A stretch of 64,000 bases of DNA, from positions 2,129 through 66,128 of the forward strand of contig DLCH01000047.1 of assembly GCA_002480525.1 (NCBI GenBank), given 5' to 3'. The stretch's first letter is position 1. Each line of letters opens with the position of its first letter. The stretch comes from Gammaproteobacteria bacterium UBA7803 (GTDB lineage: Bacteria; Pseudomonadota; Gammaproteobacteria; Pseudomonadales; Azotimanducaceae). This document shows, one piece after another, positions 16,271 to 25,159 of the stretch. The notes under the pieces are model-generated. The model was not told the DNA's origin and did not search any database. It worked only from the letters and a program-made list of their open reading frames with translations. The translations under genes and the position numbers were made by a program.

Positions 16271-17446
16271 CTACAGGCGCCCCACCAGGTGTTCGCCACA
16301 GAGTCGAATGCTGTCCATGACGCCCGCATGAGGAATCTGCCCGAACTGCATCAGACAGAGCAGGCGCGTGCAGCCGATTTCCCGATACCTGCGCATTTTC
16401 CGCCTGCACTCGTCGATGTCCCCGATGATCACCGAATCCATCGTCTCGCAGACCTCGTGCGCCTCCTCCTTCGAGACCGTTTCGCCCAGGGCCATCCGCT
16501 TGAGCAGCCTGATGACGGGAATCTCGTCCTTCGAGATCTCCAGGCTGGTCTGATCGGCGTCCTTGAGGGCCGCCGTCATCTCCGGGGAGTTGGGGTGCAT
16601 GCCCGACCGGATGGCGTCGTACCAGACCGAGCGGGGCACCTTGAAGATGATGGGCGCCGCATGCACGTACCACAACGCCGACAGCGCCGCGCCATTCTCG
16701 ATGGCCGCGCTGCGCGACTCGGCGACGTGAACGAACGTGAATACGCCTTGCTCTTCGTTGCGCCGGCGATAGCTGCAGGGCTCCGACGACGCCAACCCCT
16801 CTCGATAGGCTGCGAGCAACTCTCCCATGAACTCCACGGGGCTGAGCAGCGTCGTGCCCAGCACGCCGACACCGAGTTCTCCCGCCATCCGGAAGGACTC
16901 CGGGCTGCCAGCCGTCTGCCACAGACGTGGATGCGGCTTCTGCAGGGGCTTCGGCAGAACCTCCCGCTCCGGGACCTCGAGGTGCTCGCTATGCCACTCG
17001 AACGGCTCATCCGACCACATTCGGGGAATGACCTCGATCGCCTCCCGAAGCTGATCGCGGGCGCAGTCGGGGTCGACGCCGAACGTCTCCCACTCCTTAC
17101 CGCCGGACTTCGCCAGCCCCAGCTCGAATCGCCCGCCGCTCAGCAGATCGAGCGTGGCCGCCCGCTCGGCGACCCGCAGCGGGTGATTGATCCGGAACGG
17201 TGCCAGCACACCCGCATGGCCGACTCTGAGTCGTGTCGTATTCTGCGAGATCGCCGTCAGCACCACCTCTGGAGCCGCGCTGTAGCTGAATTCCAGCGCG
17301 CCGTGGTGTTCGACCTGCCACCACGTATCGAAGCCGTGCGCGTCGGCCGCGCGGGCCTGGTCCAGGGTTTCCTGGAACAACGTGCGCTCGTGATCCGGCC
17401 GCCACGGCTTGGATTTCTGAATCTCACAGAAGATGTCGAGCTTCAT
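16271..17446 (-). CDS. LLM-class flavin-dependent oxidoreductase (luciferase-like)
   Basis: 391 residues from the ATG at 17446, which sits 8 bases after AAGGAG; two in-frame ATGs further upstream overlap that site. It has the TIM-barrel signature of bacterial luciferase-like monooxygenases: WWQVEHH near residues 42-48, the VGHAGVLAPFRINHP strand and the LDLLSGGRFELGLAKSGG motif. The family uses reduced FMN or F420 for oxygenation. It is the last gene of the TetR-linked block (receptor, VOC, cyclase, LLM) but has its own 75-base upstream gap holding a GTTATAT motif. The substrate is unknown. Confidence 0.88.
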   Translation of the reverse strand: MKLDIFCEIQKSKPWRPDHERTLFQETLDQARAADAHGFDTWWQVEHHGALEFSYSAAPEVVLTAISQNTTRLRVGHAGVLAPFRINHPLRVAERAATLDLLSGGRFELGLAKSGGKEWETFGVDPDCARDQLREAIEVIPRMWSDEPFEWHSEHLEVPEREVLPKPLQKPHPRLWQTAGSPESFRMAGELGVGVLGTTLLSPVEFMGELLAAYREGLASSEPCSYRRRNEEQGVFTFVHVAESRSAAIENGAALSALWYVHAAPIIFKVPRSVWYDAIRSGMHPNSPEMTAALKDADQTSLEISKDEIPVIRLLKRMALGETVSKEEAHEVCETMDSVIIGDIDECRRKMRRYREIGCTRLLCLMQFGQIPHAGVMDSIRLCGEHLVGRL

Positions 17447-17474
17447 CGCCATTACTCCTTTTTTGGAGAACACT

Positions 17475-17491
17475 CGTTATATTTAAGTCCG
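17475..17491 (-). promoter_or_regulatory. GTTATAT motif upstream of the LLM gene
   Basis: CGTTATATTTAAGTCCG shares GTTATAT and a nearby CCG with sites upstream of the TonB receptor (21243-21258) and TetR gene (21931-21943). It ends 29 bases upstream of the LLM ATG. Here the CCG is three bases further away than in the other two copies, so this is the weakest site. It could instead be a -10 box. Confidence 0.4.
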
Positions 17492-17521
17492 CCGTCGCGA
17501 ATCCGCGCCCGCCAGGCCCGA

Positions 17522-18478
17522 TCAGAAAATCGCCAGAGGATTGACTGGAGAGCCGGTACCGCCGACGACCCGCAGGGGCGAGGCGCAGAACAGGAACGAA
17601 TAGCGCCCTCGCTGACGGCAGGCGGCCGTGACACCGCTCAGGTCCAGGTTGTCGAAGAGATGAACGCCCATGCCGACCAGGCAGCACATGTGCAGCGGCA
17701 TGGCCCAACCTTCGATGGTCGCGGACGGCAACGGATCGTTGACGCCGTCCCCGCACAGCACGCTGATGCCGCGCTCGTGCAGGAGCGGCGCACAGCGGGC
17801 GGACAGCCCGGCCAGCCCCACCGTCTGGGTGTCCCAGGGGCCGTGCACCGCCCGCCGCTCGAACCTGCCCGTCGCCACCATCAGGATGTCGCCTTCCTCC
17901 ACGGTGACGCCCTGAGCCTCCTCGCATCGCAGCAGCTCGTCTGGCTCGATCACGGCGTCCGGCTCGAGCCACTCGACGCCGCGCAGGGCCGGCACGTCCA
18001 GCAGCACGCCGCGGCCGACGATACCGTCGCGGGCGACCATGATGTCGTTGTGCCGGGCGCCCGTGCTCTTGACGTCGAGCGCGTCGCGATCGTTGTACAT
18101 GCGGCCGTCGACGAACACGTGGCAGAGCGCATCGATGTGACTGCAGGCCATGCCGTGGTAGTTGATGCCGATGTAGTCCAGGGCCGTCTCCAGGCCCGGA
18201 ACACCGTGGTCCTTTCTCGCGTCCCCCGCCATCACCATCATGTGGTGGGCGGGATAGAGATTGTCCGGCGCGATCTGAACCGGAAAGTCCGCCGCCAGGC
18301 TGACGGTGCAGCCGTCCTGGACGAGCGCTGCCGCATCCCGAACCCGCGCCGGCGTGAGCAGGTTCAGCGCCCCCGCCTCGTCGTCGCCACCCCAGCGCCC
18401 CCAGTTCTTGACCTGGTCGAATATCCGCCACAGCTCGTCGGACGAGACCGGTGCGACGTTGGACGGCCCAGCCGTCAC
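17522..18478 (-). CDS. Cyclase family protein (kynurenine-formamidase-like metal hydrolase)
   Basis: 318 residues of the PF04199 cyclase family. The metal-binding pattern is present: His108, then SHIDALCH with His114, Asp116 and His120. Family members are metal-dependent hydrolases such as arylformamidase and isatin hydrolase, opening amide or cyclic rings. The ATG overlaps the stop of the upstream VOC gene (ATGA), so the two are coupled. Co-location with an LLM oxygenase and a TonB receptor suggests ring opening of an imported compound. The substrate is not readable. Confidence 0.85.
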   Translation of the reverse strand: MTAGPSNVAPVSSDELWRIFDQVKNWGRWGGDDEAGALNLLTPARVRDAAALVQDGCTVSLAADFPVQIAPDNLYPAHHMMVMAGDARKDHGVPGLETALDYIGINYHGMACSHIDALCHVFVDGRMYNDRDALDVKSTGARHNDIMVARDGIVGRGVLLDVPALRGVEWLEPDAVIEPDELLRCEEAQGVTVEEGDILMVATGRFERRAVHGPWDTQTVGLAGLSARCAPLLHERGISVLCGDGVNDPLPSATIEGWAMPLHMCCLVGMGVHLFDNLDLSGVTAACRQRGRYSFLFCASPLRVVGGTGSPVNPLAIF

Positions 18479-18990
18479 GATCGCGCTCCCAGCGCCTTGT
18501 TGGCCTGGCTGTGGCGCACGCCCGGCTCGAGTTCCATGAACTCCACGATGGTCCCGTCCGGGTCCTTCATGCAGCAGACGCCGATGATCCCGAGTTCCGG
18601 AAACGGCCCGGTGAACTCGTTGGTGAACGGAAAGCCTTCGGCCCGCAGCTCGTCGTAGAGCGCGCGGACGCTGGTCGCGCGGAACGCGAGGATACGCGGC
18701 ACCCGCATGTCTTCGGGCACCGACTGATCCCAGGCGTCGCTATCCGGTTCGAGCCAGCGGATGAGATCCAGCATCGGCCCGTTCTCGTCCCGTTCGAGCA
18801 CCATAAGCACGCCCTGCCCCTGGGCGACCCGCATGCCGAAGTTGGTCGCCACGAAGTCCGGCCAGTGGACGTGGCGACGGTCATCCAGAACCCGGAAACC
18901 GATCCGCTCGTAGAATGCGATGCTGCGATCCAGATCGGTGACGTTGACCACCGTGTGGTACATGGAATCGACTGTCCATTCGGCTGCCAT
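18475..18990 (-). CDS. VOC/glyoxalase-fold protein
   Basis: 171 residues with the paired beta-alpha-beta-beta-beta modules of the vicinal oxygen chelate fold: MYHTVVNVTDLDRSIAFYER at the start and the KDPDGTIVEFME end motif in the second module. Members include glyoxalases, extradiol dioxygenases and epimerases, which use a metal bound across the modules. It follows the TonB receptor by 12 bases and overlaps the cyclase gene by 4 bases. A GGGGAGG site supports the ATG at 18990. Confidence 0.85.
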   Translation of the reverse strand: MAAEWTVDSMYHTVVNVTDLDRSIAFYERIGFRVLDDRRHVHWPDFVATNFGMRVAQGQGVLMVLERDENGPMLDLIRWLEPDSDAWDQSVPEDMRVPRILAFRATSVRALYDELRAEGFPFTNEFTGPFPELGIIGVCCMKDPDGTIVEFMELEPGVRHSQANKALGARS

Positions 18991-19002
18991 GTGGACCTCC
19001 CC

Positions 19003-21177
19003 TCAGTAGCTCCAGCTCATCCGCAGGCCGTACATGCGCGGCGGATAGAGCGTCACGTTGTTGGGATAGCCCAGAGAACCGGAACCCAGTGCCAGGTTCT
19101 GGACGATGTCGTCGTCCTCGATGTTGTCGACGAACGCCTGCATCGACCAGCGCCCGTCGAGACTGTCCCACGTCAGCCGCGCATTGGTGCGGTGATAGGC
19201 ATCCTGCTTGTCCCGGTCCAGATTCTGAGGTCGAAGGTAGGTGTCGTCCTGCCAGTAGTAGTCGACCCGCGGCGTCAGAGTGCCGTACTCGCCGAGAGAG
19301 AACGCATACTGCACGCCGATGCTGAACGAGGATTCAGGGGCACGATTCGGCCGGTTGCCGGACAGGTCCTGGGGACCGAGCGCAGGGAAGATGTCATCGA
19401 TCGTGACGTAGCCATCGAGCTCGGCATCGAGCCAGGTGAGCTGCGCGTTGAGCAGCAGGCCGTCCACCGGTTCCGCCAGAAGCTCGATCTCCGCACCCTG
19501 AATGTCGGCATTCGAGGCATTGTCTATGCGCGCCCCGAAGGCCTCGAGCAGGAAGAGCTGCAGGTCCTTGTAGTCGTAATAGAACGCCGCCGCGTTCACT
19601 TGATAGCGGCCGCCGAACTGCGACTTCGCACCGATCTCGTAGGCGATGATCGTCTCCGGGTCGTACTCGCCCGGGAAGTTGCCGACCAGCACCCCGCCCG
19701 ACTTGTAGCCGCGGGACACGCTGCCGTAGAGCATGGTGTCTTCCACCGGATAGTACTGCGCCACGAGCTCCCAGGTGACTTCCGTCCATTCCTCGTCGAC
19801 GTCCTTGGCCAGATCTACGCCGAACTCGGGGATCTGCTGGAAGTCGTCGCCCTTTTTTTCGTCCCGCGTCCAGCGTACGCCGGCAGTCAGAACCAACGGC
19901 AGGTCGGAACCGCTCGAGGCTGCGAAGTCGTAGCTGACGTTCGCGAACGGCGCGACGGACGTGGTGGTGTAGTTACCACCGTTCATGAAGGTGAACACGT
20001 CCACGTCCTGGAAGAAGTACTCGATGCGCACTTCCTCCTCGAAGTAGAACAGACCGAGGATGGCCTGCCACGGCCCGTCGAAGTCACTGACGAGCTGAAA
20101 CTCCTGAACCCACTGGTCCGTATCGTCGTGCCAGCGCTGCGTCGATATGGGCAGGTCGGAATTGTCGTGGTCGATGAGGGTCCGATACTCCAGTTCCCCG
20201 TAGGACGTCAGCGACGAGAATCCCCATCGCTCACCCTGCCAGGAGATCTTCATCGAGTAGATGTCCTGCCGGAGATCGAAGCTCTCGGGGAAGTCCTCCA
20301 CGATGGTCCGCACGTCGTCGGCATTCGGCGTGGCGTCGGCGAACCTCGGCTGATCGGGAATACCCCGGCTGAGCTGGCCGGGCAATGACAGCGTGGTGAA
20401 GCCACGCAGCCCCTGATCTTCGAACTTCTGCGCCATCAGCAGAACGCTGGTCGCCTCGTTCGGCGTCAGCAGGAGCTGCGCGCGGACAGAGCGGGCGTCC
20501 TCCGACCCCAGATCCTCGCAGGACGGGCAGATCGACTCGTCCACCAGATTGTCGATGTAGCCGTCCCGCTCGTTCGAGAAACCGGAGATGCGCGCCATCA
20601 GCCGGTCCTCGATGATCGTGCCTCCGATGGCGAAGCGCCCCTGGGTCCGCCCGTAGTTGCCGAACAGGACGTCGGCGACCGCGTCGAACTCGCTGGTCGG
20701 CTTCTTCGTCACCACGTTGATCGAACCGCCGGTGGCGTTACGTCCGTAGAGCGTGCCCTGAGGCCCCCGCAGCACCTCCACCCGCTCGACGTCCCAGAGG
20801 TCAGCCAGGGCGGAGCCCGGCCGCCCGAGATAGACCCCGTCGAGGTGGTACGCCACGCCCGGGTCGCCTCCGGCGGTCACGTTCTCGTTGCCGATGCCGC
20901 GAATCGCGATCTGCGCGATGCCGGCCTGGCCCGGCTCGCTGTAGTAGAAGTTGGGAACGTGAAAATGCAGATCCTCGGTGTCCTCGATTCCCCGGGCCAG
21001 CATGACCTCCTCCGAGAACGCCGTGATCGACAGTGCCGTGTCCTGAACCGTGCTCTCACGACGTTCCGCCGTGACGACGATTTCCTCCAGAAACGTCTCG
21101 CCCGGTGCCGAAGCGGCCAGCGACGCCCCGGACAAAACCCACAGAACAGCACCACCCATCCAATGGTTAACCGCCAT
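19003..21177 (-). CDS. TonB-dependent outer-membrane receptor
   Basis: 724 residues: a signal peptide at the N-terminus, a LEEIVVTAERRE TonB-box region, a plug with GPQGTLYGRNATGGS, and a barrel ending in MYGLRMSWSY. A CPSC pair sits in an extracellular-loop region around residues 218-221. It heads the block receptor-VOC-cyclase-LLM and is preceded by a palindrome (21243-21258) between it and the TetR gene. This context fits import of an organic substrate for the downstream enzymes. Confidence 0.9.
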   Translation of the reverse strand: MAVNHWMGGAVLWVLSGASLAASAPGETFLEEIVVTAERRESTVQDTALSITAFSEEVMLARGIEDTEDLHFHVPNFYYSEPGQAGIAQIAIRGIGNENVTAGGDPGVAYHLDGVYLGRPGSALADLWDVERVEVLRGPQGTLYGRNATGGSINVVTKKPTSEFDAVADVLFGNYGRTQGRFAIGGTIIEDRLMARISGFSNERDGYIDNLVDESICPSCEDLGSEDARSVRAQLLLTPNEATSVLLMAQKFEDQGLRGFTTLSLPGQLSRGIPDQPRFADATPNADDVRTIVEDFPESFDLRQDIYSMKISWQGERWGFSSLTSYGELEYRTLIDHDNSDLPISTQRWHDDTDQWVQEFQLVSDFDGPWQAILGLFYFEEEVRIEYFFQDVDVFTFMNGGNYTTTSVAPFANVSYDFAASSGSDLPLVLTAGVRWTRDEKKGDDFQQIPEFGVDLAKDVDEEWTEVTWELVAQYYPVEDTMLYGSVSRGYKSGGVLVGNFPGEYDPETIIAYEIGAKSQFGGRYQVNAAAFYYDYKDLQLFLLEAFGARIDNASNADIQGAEIELLAEPVDGLLLNAQLTWLDAELDGYVTIDDIFPALGPQDLSGNRPNRAPESSFSIGVQYAFSLGEYGTLTPRVDYYWQDDTYLRPQNLDRDKQDAYHRTNARLTWDSLDGRWSMQAFVDNIEDDDIVQNLALGSGSLGYPNNVTLYPPRMYGLRMSWSY

Positions 21178-21242
21178 GGTCTCTCCCCTCCCAGTAGCTC
21201 GATACCACCCGAACGGCGCCCGGGTGCCGGTTACTGCTAACG

Positions 21243-21258
21243 CGTGTTATATAACCCG
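21243..21258. promoter_or_regulatory. Palindromic operator candidate upstream of the TonB receptor
   Basis: GTTATATAAC (21246-21255) is a perfect 10-base palindrome, extended to CGTGTTATATAACCCG with one mismatched pair. It lies 66 bases upstream of the receptor start, in the gap after the TetR gene. Its right half, GTTATAT-NNN-CCG, recurs at 21931-21943 upstream of the TetR coding start. Confidence 0.55.
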
Positions 21259-21299
21259 TGATATTTAAAAGTCAACGGCGGAGCACGCCGGGTTGGGCA

Positions 21300-21899
21300 T
21301 CAAGCGGAAGGGGACGCGAGGCGTCTCAGGTACTCGTCGATCAGGCGAAGCTGCCGGTTCTCGCTGATGGACCGGCCATGGACGATGATCTGAATGGCCA
21401 TGCCTTCGACCAGCGAGGCGATGAGGTCGACCTCGTCCGCGACGTTGATGGCCGGGTCGATCTCTCCCGCCTCGACCGCCTGACCCAGGGCGCGTCTGAG
21501 ACGGCGATGCCACTCGCTGATACGGTTGGACTGCTCCCGCGTGACGGCACCGTCGGCCACCGACTCGTCCCAGAAAGCGATCCAGATCCGCCAGTTGCCG
21601 CGGCGGCGGTCATCGGCCGGCAGCACCTCGACCAGCAGCGCCTTCAACAGGGCGAGGCCCTGGAACGCCTTCTCGTCGTCGCGCATGCGCCGCCGGACAT
21701 CCTGGGCTGCGTGGTTGTGGGCATGGAGAAGAACGTCCTGCTTGTTCTTGAAGTAGTGCACCACCATGCCGGTGGTGCAGCCGGCCTGACGGGCGATCGC
21801 CCGCATGGTGGCGTTGCCGATCCCATGGTTGGCGATGACCTCGTAGGCGGCTCTGGCAATGGTGGAACGCTTCTCGTCCTGGTCGACGACTCTGGGCAC
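21300..21899 (-). CDS. TetR-family transcriptional regulator
   Basis: 199 residues from a GTG at 21899. An N-terminal helix-turn-helix of the TetR type (ATMRAIARQAGCTTGMVVHYFKNKQDVL) is followed by a helical ligand-binding domain. The frame extends to an ATG at 21995, but I chose the GTG: it is preceded by GGAG at 5-base spacing, places the HTH at the usual distance from the N-terminus, and leaves the GTTATAT motif (21931-21943) upstream rather than inside the gene. It probably represses the receptor-VOC-cyclase-LLM block and itself. Confidence 0.85.
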   Translation of the reverse strand: MPRVVDQDEKRSTIARAAYEVIANHGIGNATMRAIARQAGCTTGMVVHYFKNKQDVLLHAHNHAAQDVRRRMRDDEKAFQGLALLKALLVEVLPADDRRRGNWRIWIAFWDESVADGAVTREQSNRISEWHRRLRRALGQAVEAGEIDPAINVADEVDLIASLVEGMAIQIIVHGRSISENRQLRLIDEYLRRLASPSA

Positions 21900-21930
21900 C
21901 TGGGCTCCATACGATCGAAGGATATCGGGC

Positions 21931-21943
21931 GTTATATGTTCCG
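21931..21943. promoter_or_regulatory. GTTATAT-NNN-CCG site upstream of the TetR gene
   Basis: GTTATATGTTCCG matches GTTATATAACCCG at 21246-21258 in 10 of 13 positions. It lies about 30 bases upstream of the preferred GTG start. It could be an autorepressor operator; a -10 element read on the minus strand (ATATAAC) is the alternative. Confidence 0.45.
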
Positions 21944-22016
21944 AGCCTGCCGCTGTCCACACGGGAATCCACGGACCGGCACGTCGGACGTCCACTGCTG
22001 ACGCCGCTGGCGGAGT

Positions 22017-22748
22017 TCAGAGCAGCACGGGATCCCAGGCGCCGTCGAATTCCGCCGTCGACGACCACACACGGCGTTCCGGTGACGGCGTCAGCGAATG
22101 CCGCACCCGGCAGTGGACACCGCCTGCCTCGGCCAGGTCGTAGGCGGCCACCTCGTCCGCCTCGAAGTCGGCCACGCTGACGCCGCCGCGATCGCCCTTG
22201 AGGGTGCCCGCGTTCATCAGCAGCAGGGACTCGAAGTCGATCAGCACCCGGTAGTGCAGGTGCCCGTGAACGATGAAGCGGTGGCTGGATGCCGCCAGCA
22301 GCGCGTCGAGGGGTTCACAGCGCCGCACGCTCTCGGGACCGCGTGTGCCGGGCCAGACCTTGGCCATGTCGTGCTCGCCGATGCCGTGGCAGAGCAGCAG
22401 CGGGCCCGCGGTGGTCGCGAGTTCCAGGGTGCGCGGCAGCGCCTCGAGATACGCCCGGGTATCCGCCTCGATGTCCTCGAGCCGGTGGGCGTCGGCGACG
22501 TGACGGACCCGGTCGGACAGCAGCCAGCGGTCGTGGTTGCCCGCCACCGTCAGCACCCCGGCCTCGCGGAGCAGCGCGCAGCAGCGGTCGACGCAGCCCG
22601 CCCCGTCGGCGATGTCGCCGGTGCAGATCACGGCATCCAAGCCCTGACCGGCCAGCCAGTCCAGGGCTGCCGCGAGGCGGTCGTGCTCGCCGTGGACGTC
22701 GCCGATGACGCCGAGACGCCGAACGGGCTTTGCGGGGTCGCTGCTCAT
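22017..22748 (-). CDS. Metallophosphoesterase (calcineurin-like)
   Basis: 243 residues from the ATG at 22748. All metal-site motifs of calcineurin-like phosphoesterases are present in order: GDVHGEHD, GDIADG, GNHDRW, a CHGIGEHD His, and VHGHLHYR near the C-terminal third. The family hydrolyses phosphomonoesters or phosphodiesters; the specific substrate is not evident. It lies 47 bases downstream of the LLM gene of block 3 and may be co-transcribed. Confidence 0.88.
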   Translation of the reverse strand: MSSDPAKPVRRLGVIGDVHGEHDRLAAALDWLAGQGLDAVICTGDIADGAGCVDRCCALLREAGVLTVAGNHDRWLLSDRVRHVADAHRLEDIEADTRAYLEALPRTLELATTAGPLLLCHGIGEHDMAKVWPGTRGPESVRRCEPLDALLAASSHRFIVHGHLHYRVLIDFESLLLMNAGTLKGDRGGVSVADFEADEVAAYDLAEAGGVHCRVRHSLTPSPERRVWSSTAEFDGAWDPVLL

Positions 22749-22795
22749 GGCCCGAAACCTAGCGTGCGGCTCGTGAGCGCCGGGTGAAGCCGGCC

Positions 22796-23878
22796 TCAGA
22801 CCTGCCCGATCAGATCCCGCGCCACCCGCTCCAGCACGTCGAAGCGGGCGTCGAAGCTCGGCAGGATCATCACCTGGTCGAGCCCCGCCGCCGAGAGCTC
22901 CGCGAAGCGCTCGACGAGCGCCGCCCGGGTGCCGATCATGCTGCTGGCGGTGAGCACCTCCGGCGTCAGGAATCGTTCTTCCTCGGGCAGCACCCAGCAG
23001 TTGTGGCCGGCGTGAATGCGCTGGTGCCGGCGCTCCTCGGGGTAGGTCTCGAGCAGCGCGCAGTAGTCGTCCCAGATGTCGCGATAGACGTTCGGCGGCT
23101 GGTGGCCGAAGTTGCGCCACTGGTCGTAGGCGTAGTGAACGGCGGCCATGGCCATGGCGCCGCACTCGGCCTTGACCCGCTCCGAGTCCACCGCCTCGTC
23201 GTCGTCGAGCACCACGATGGTGGTGAGCGCCGTGGTGTAGAAGTCGTCGAAGTCGAGCGCCCGGCCGGCGGCACGCGCGCCTTCCTCGATGGCGTGGCGG
23301 AACTGCCGGAACACCGCCGCGTTGGGCGCCAGCGCCACCACCGCGCCGTCGCCGTAGCGGCCGGCGAGGCCCAGGGAGCGCGGCCCGAAGCCGGACACGT
23401 AGAGCGGAATGGGGTCGTCGAAGTTGACGAAGCCCTTGTCGGGCATGACGTGGCGGATCGGCGCCGGCCCGGTCGCGCCCGCGGTCAGCGGATCCATCAT
23501 CGCCTCCTCGCCCCGCAGCAGTGGCGCCAGGGTGGCGAGGTAGCGGTCGAACTCGCGGATGCGGTGGGGCGGCTGGCCCATCACCCGCATGGCGGTGTTG
23601 CCGGCGCCGACCCCGAGGAACGCGCGCCCCGGCGCCAGCGCGTTGATGGTGGCGATGGCGGCCGCCGTCACCGGCGGCGGGCGCGTGCCGGACACCGCCA
23701 CGCCGGTGCCGAGGCGGATCGTCGAGGTGCGGTCCGCGGCCAGCGCCAGGGTGGCGTAGCAGTCCGACCAGAGCATCTGGCTGTCCGCCAGCCAGGCGTG
23801 GCTGTAGCCGAGCGCCTCGGCCCGGACCACGTAGTCGATGTCGTTGATGTGCGAAGCGACGCAGACGCCGAAGTCCAT
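22796..23878 (-). CDS. LLM-class flavin-dependent oxidoreductase
   Basis: 360 residues with a luciferase-like TIM barrel: an N-terminal MDFGVCVASH strand, the RLGTGVAVSGTRPPPVTAAA segment, and the INALAPGRAFLGVGAGN phosphate-binding motif. The overall pattern resembles the F420-dependent (MER/FGD-like) branch, but cofactor use cannot be fixed from sequence. A strong AAAGGAGGG site precedes the ATG. It is in block 3 with SDR, VOC and DUF2855 genes. Its overall sequence is unlike the LLM protein at 16271-17446, so the two are not recent duplicates. Confidence 0.87.
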   Translation of the reverse strand: MDFGVCVASHINDIDYVVRAEALGYSHAWLADSQMLWSDCYATLALAADRTSTIRLGTGVAVSGTRPPPVTAAAIATINALAPGRAFLGVGAGNTAMRVMGQPPHRIREFDRYLATLAPLLRGEEAMMDPLTAGATGPAPIRHVMPDKGFVNFDDPIPLYVSGFGPRSLGLAGRYGDGAVVALAPNAAVFRQFRHAIEEGARAAGRALDFDDFYTTALTTIVVLDDDEAVDSERVKAECGAMAMAAVHYAYDQWRNFGHQPPNVYRDIWDDYCALLETYPEERRHQRIHAGHNCWVLPEEERFLTPEVLTASSMIGTRAALVERFAELSAAGLDQVMILPSFDARFDVLERVARDLIGQV

Positions 23879-23915
23879 GCTCCCTCCTTTCCCTGTGGTC
23901 CCCGGGCCGGCGGCG

Positions 23916-24680
23916 CTACTGCGCCGTCATCCCCGCGTCCACGGTGAACTCGGCCCCGGTGACGTAGCTCGACTCGTCGGAGGCCAGGTAGACGATGCAG
24001 TTGGCGATGTCTTCGGGGGTGCCGATCCGGCCCAGGGGAATCCCCAGCACGTCCGGCGGCACCTGATCCGGCGACGCGGCTCCGGTGGCCTGCGCCTGCA
24101 TGTTGGTCCAGATCATGCCCGGGTGGACCGAGTTGCAGCGGATGCCGTCCCGGGCGCCTTCCAGCGCCACGGTCTTCGACATCATCCGCACCCCGCCCTT
24201 GGCTGCGCCGTAGGCGGCGGTGGTGGGAATGCCCACCAGCCCGGCCACCGACGACAGGTTGACGATGGAGCCGCCGCCGGAAGCGCGCAGGGCCGCCATG
24301 GCCTGGCGGCATCCCAGGAACACGCTGGTGAGGTTGACGTCGATCTGGCGCCGCCAATCCTCCAGGGTCAGGGACTCCAGCGGCTTGAGGATCGCGATGC
24401 CGGCGTTGTTGACCAGCACGTCGAGCCGGCCGAAGCGCTCGAGCACGGCGTCGACCACGCGGCGCCAGTCCGCCTCGCTGGTCACGTCGTGGGCCAGCGC
24501 CACGGCCTCGCCCCCGGCGTCGCGGATCTGCCGGGCGCAGTCCTCGGCGCCGGCGCCGTCGATGTCCGTGACCACCAGGCGCCCGCCCTCCCGGGCCAGC
24601 GCCGCCGCAGCGGTCCGGCCGAGCCCGGGGTTCGAGGCGGCCCCGGTGACCATCACCACCTTGCCGTCGACTCTGCCCAT
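23916..24680 (-). CDS. SDR-family oxidoreductase
   Basis: 254 residues of a classical short-chain dehydrogenase: an N-terminal TGAASNPGLGRT cofactor loop, VNNAG near residue 90, the catalytic Ser in NLSSVAG and YGAAK (Tyr-x3-Lys), and a C-terminal VTGAEFTVDAG. The acidic DID after the second strand favours NAD(H). The ATG at 24680 is the natural start of the fold, preceded by GGGGAG. It lies between the LLM and VOC genes. The substrate is unknown. Confidence 0.9.
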   Translation of the reverse strand: MGRVDGKVVMVTGAASNPGLGRTAAAALAREGGRLVVTDIDGAGAEDCARQIRDAGGEAVALAHDVTSEADWRRVVDAVLERFGRLDVLVNNAGIAILKPLESLTLEDWRRQIDVNLTSVFLGCRQAMAALRASGGGSIVNLSSVAGLVGIPTTAAYGAAKGGVRMMSKTVALEGARDGIRCNSVHPGMIWTNMQAQATGAASPDQVPPDVLGIPLGRIGTPEDIANCIVYLASDESSYVTGAEFTVDAGMTAQ

Positions 24681-24685
24681 GCCGC

Positions 24686-25147
24686 TCACTCCCCCTGCGG
24701 ATTCTCGACCAGTTCCAGCACCGTGCCGTCCGGATCCCGGAAGCAGACGAACCGCGCCCGGCTGCCGGACCCGGCGGGCATCTGCGCCGGCTCGGACAGG
24801 AACTCCGCGCCGGCCGCTTCGAGGCGGCGCATGTCGCCGTCCAGATCGTCGGTGGCCAGCGCCAGGCGCGCGATGCCCAGGTGGTACAGATGCGGATACG
24901 GCGCCTCGGCGTCCTGAGGGTCGAGCCACTGGAGGAGATCGATCACCACCGGCGGATTGGCGCCTTCGAGGGCGAGCAGCGCGCCCTTCACGCGATAGGG
25001 CGGCATGCCCACGGCCGCGGCGACCTCCGGCGTATTGGTCTCGGGCACCCGCCAGAACTCCCGGAACCCGAGCGCCTCGTAGAAGCGCAGCGACCGGTCG
25101 TAGTCGCTGCAGTTGATGTTGGCGTGGACCAGTCCGGTGATCGCCAT
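24686..25147 (-). CDS. VOC/glyoxalase-fold protein
   Basis: 153 residues. The first module begins VHANINCSDYDRSLRFYE, and the second contains HLGIARLALATDDLD and ends CFRDPDGTVLELVE, typical of the VOC fold. It is 12 bases after the DUF2855 gene and 5 bases before the SDR gene, a tight operon position. Block 2 has a VOC protein of similar size (18475-18990), so both blocks may handle related metabolites. Confidence 0.85.
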   Translation of the reverse strand: MAITGLVHANINCSDYDRSLRFYEALGFREFWRVPETNTPEVAAAVGMPPYRVKGALLALEGANPPVVIDLLQWLDPQDAEAPYPHLYHLGIARLALATDDLDGDMRRLEAAGAEFLSEPAQMPAGSGSRARFVCFRDPDGTVLELVENPQGE

Positions 25148-25159
25148 GGCGTCATCTCC

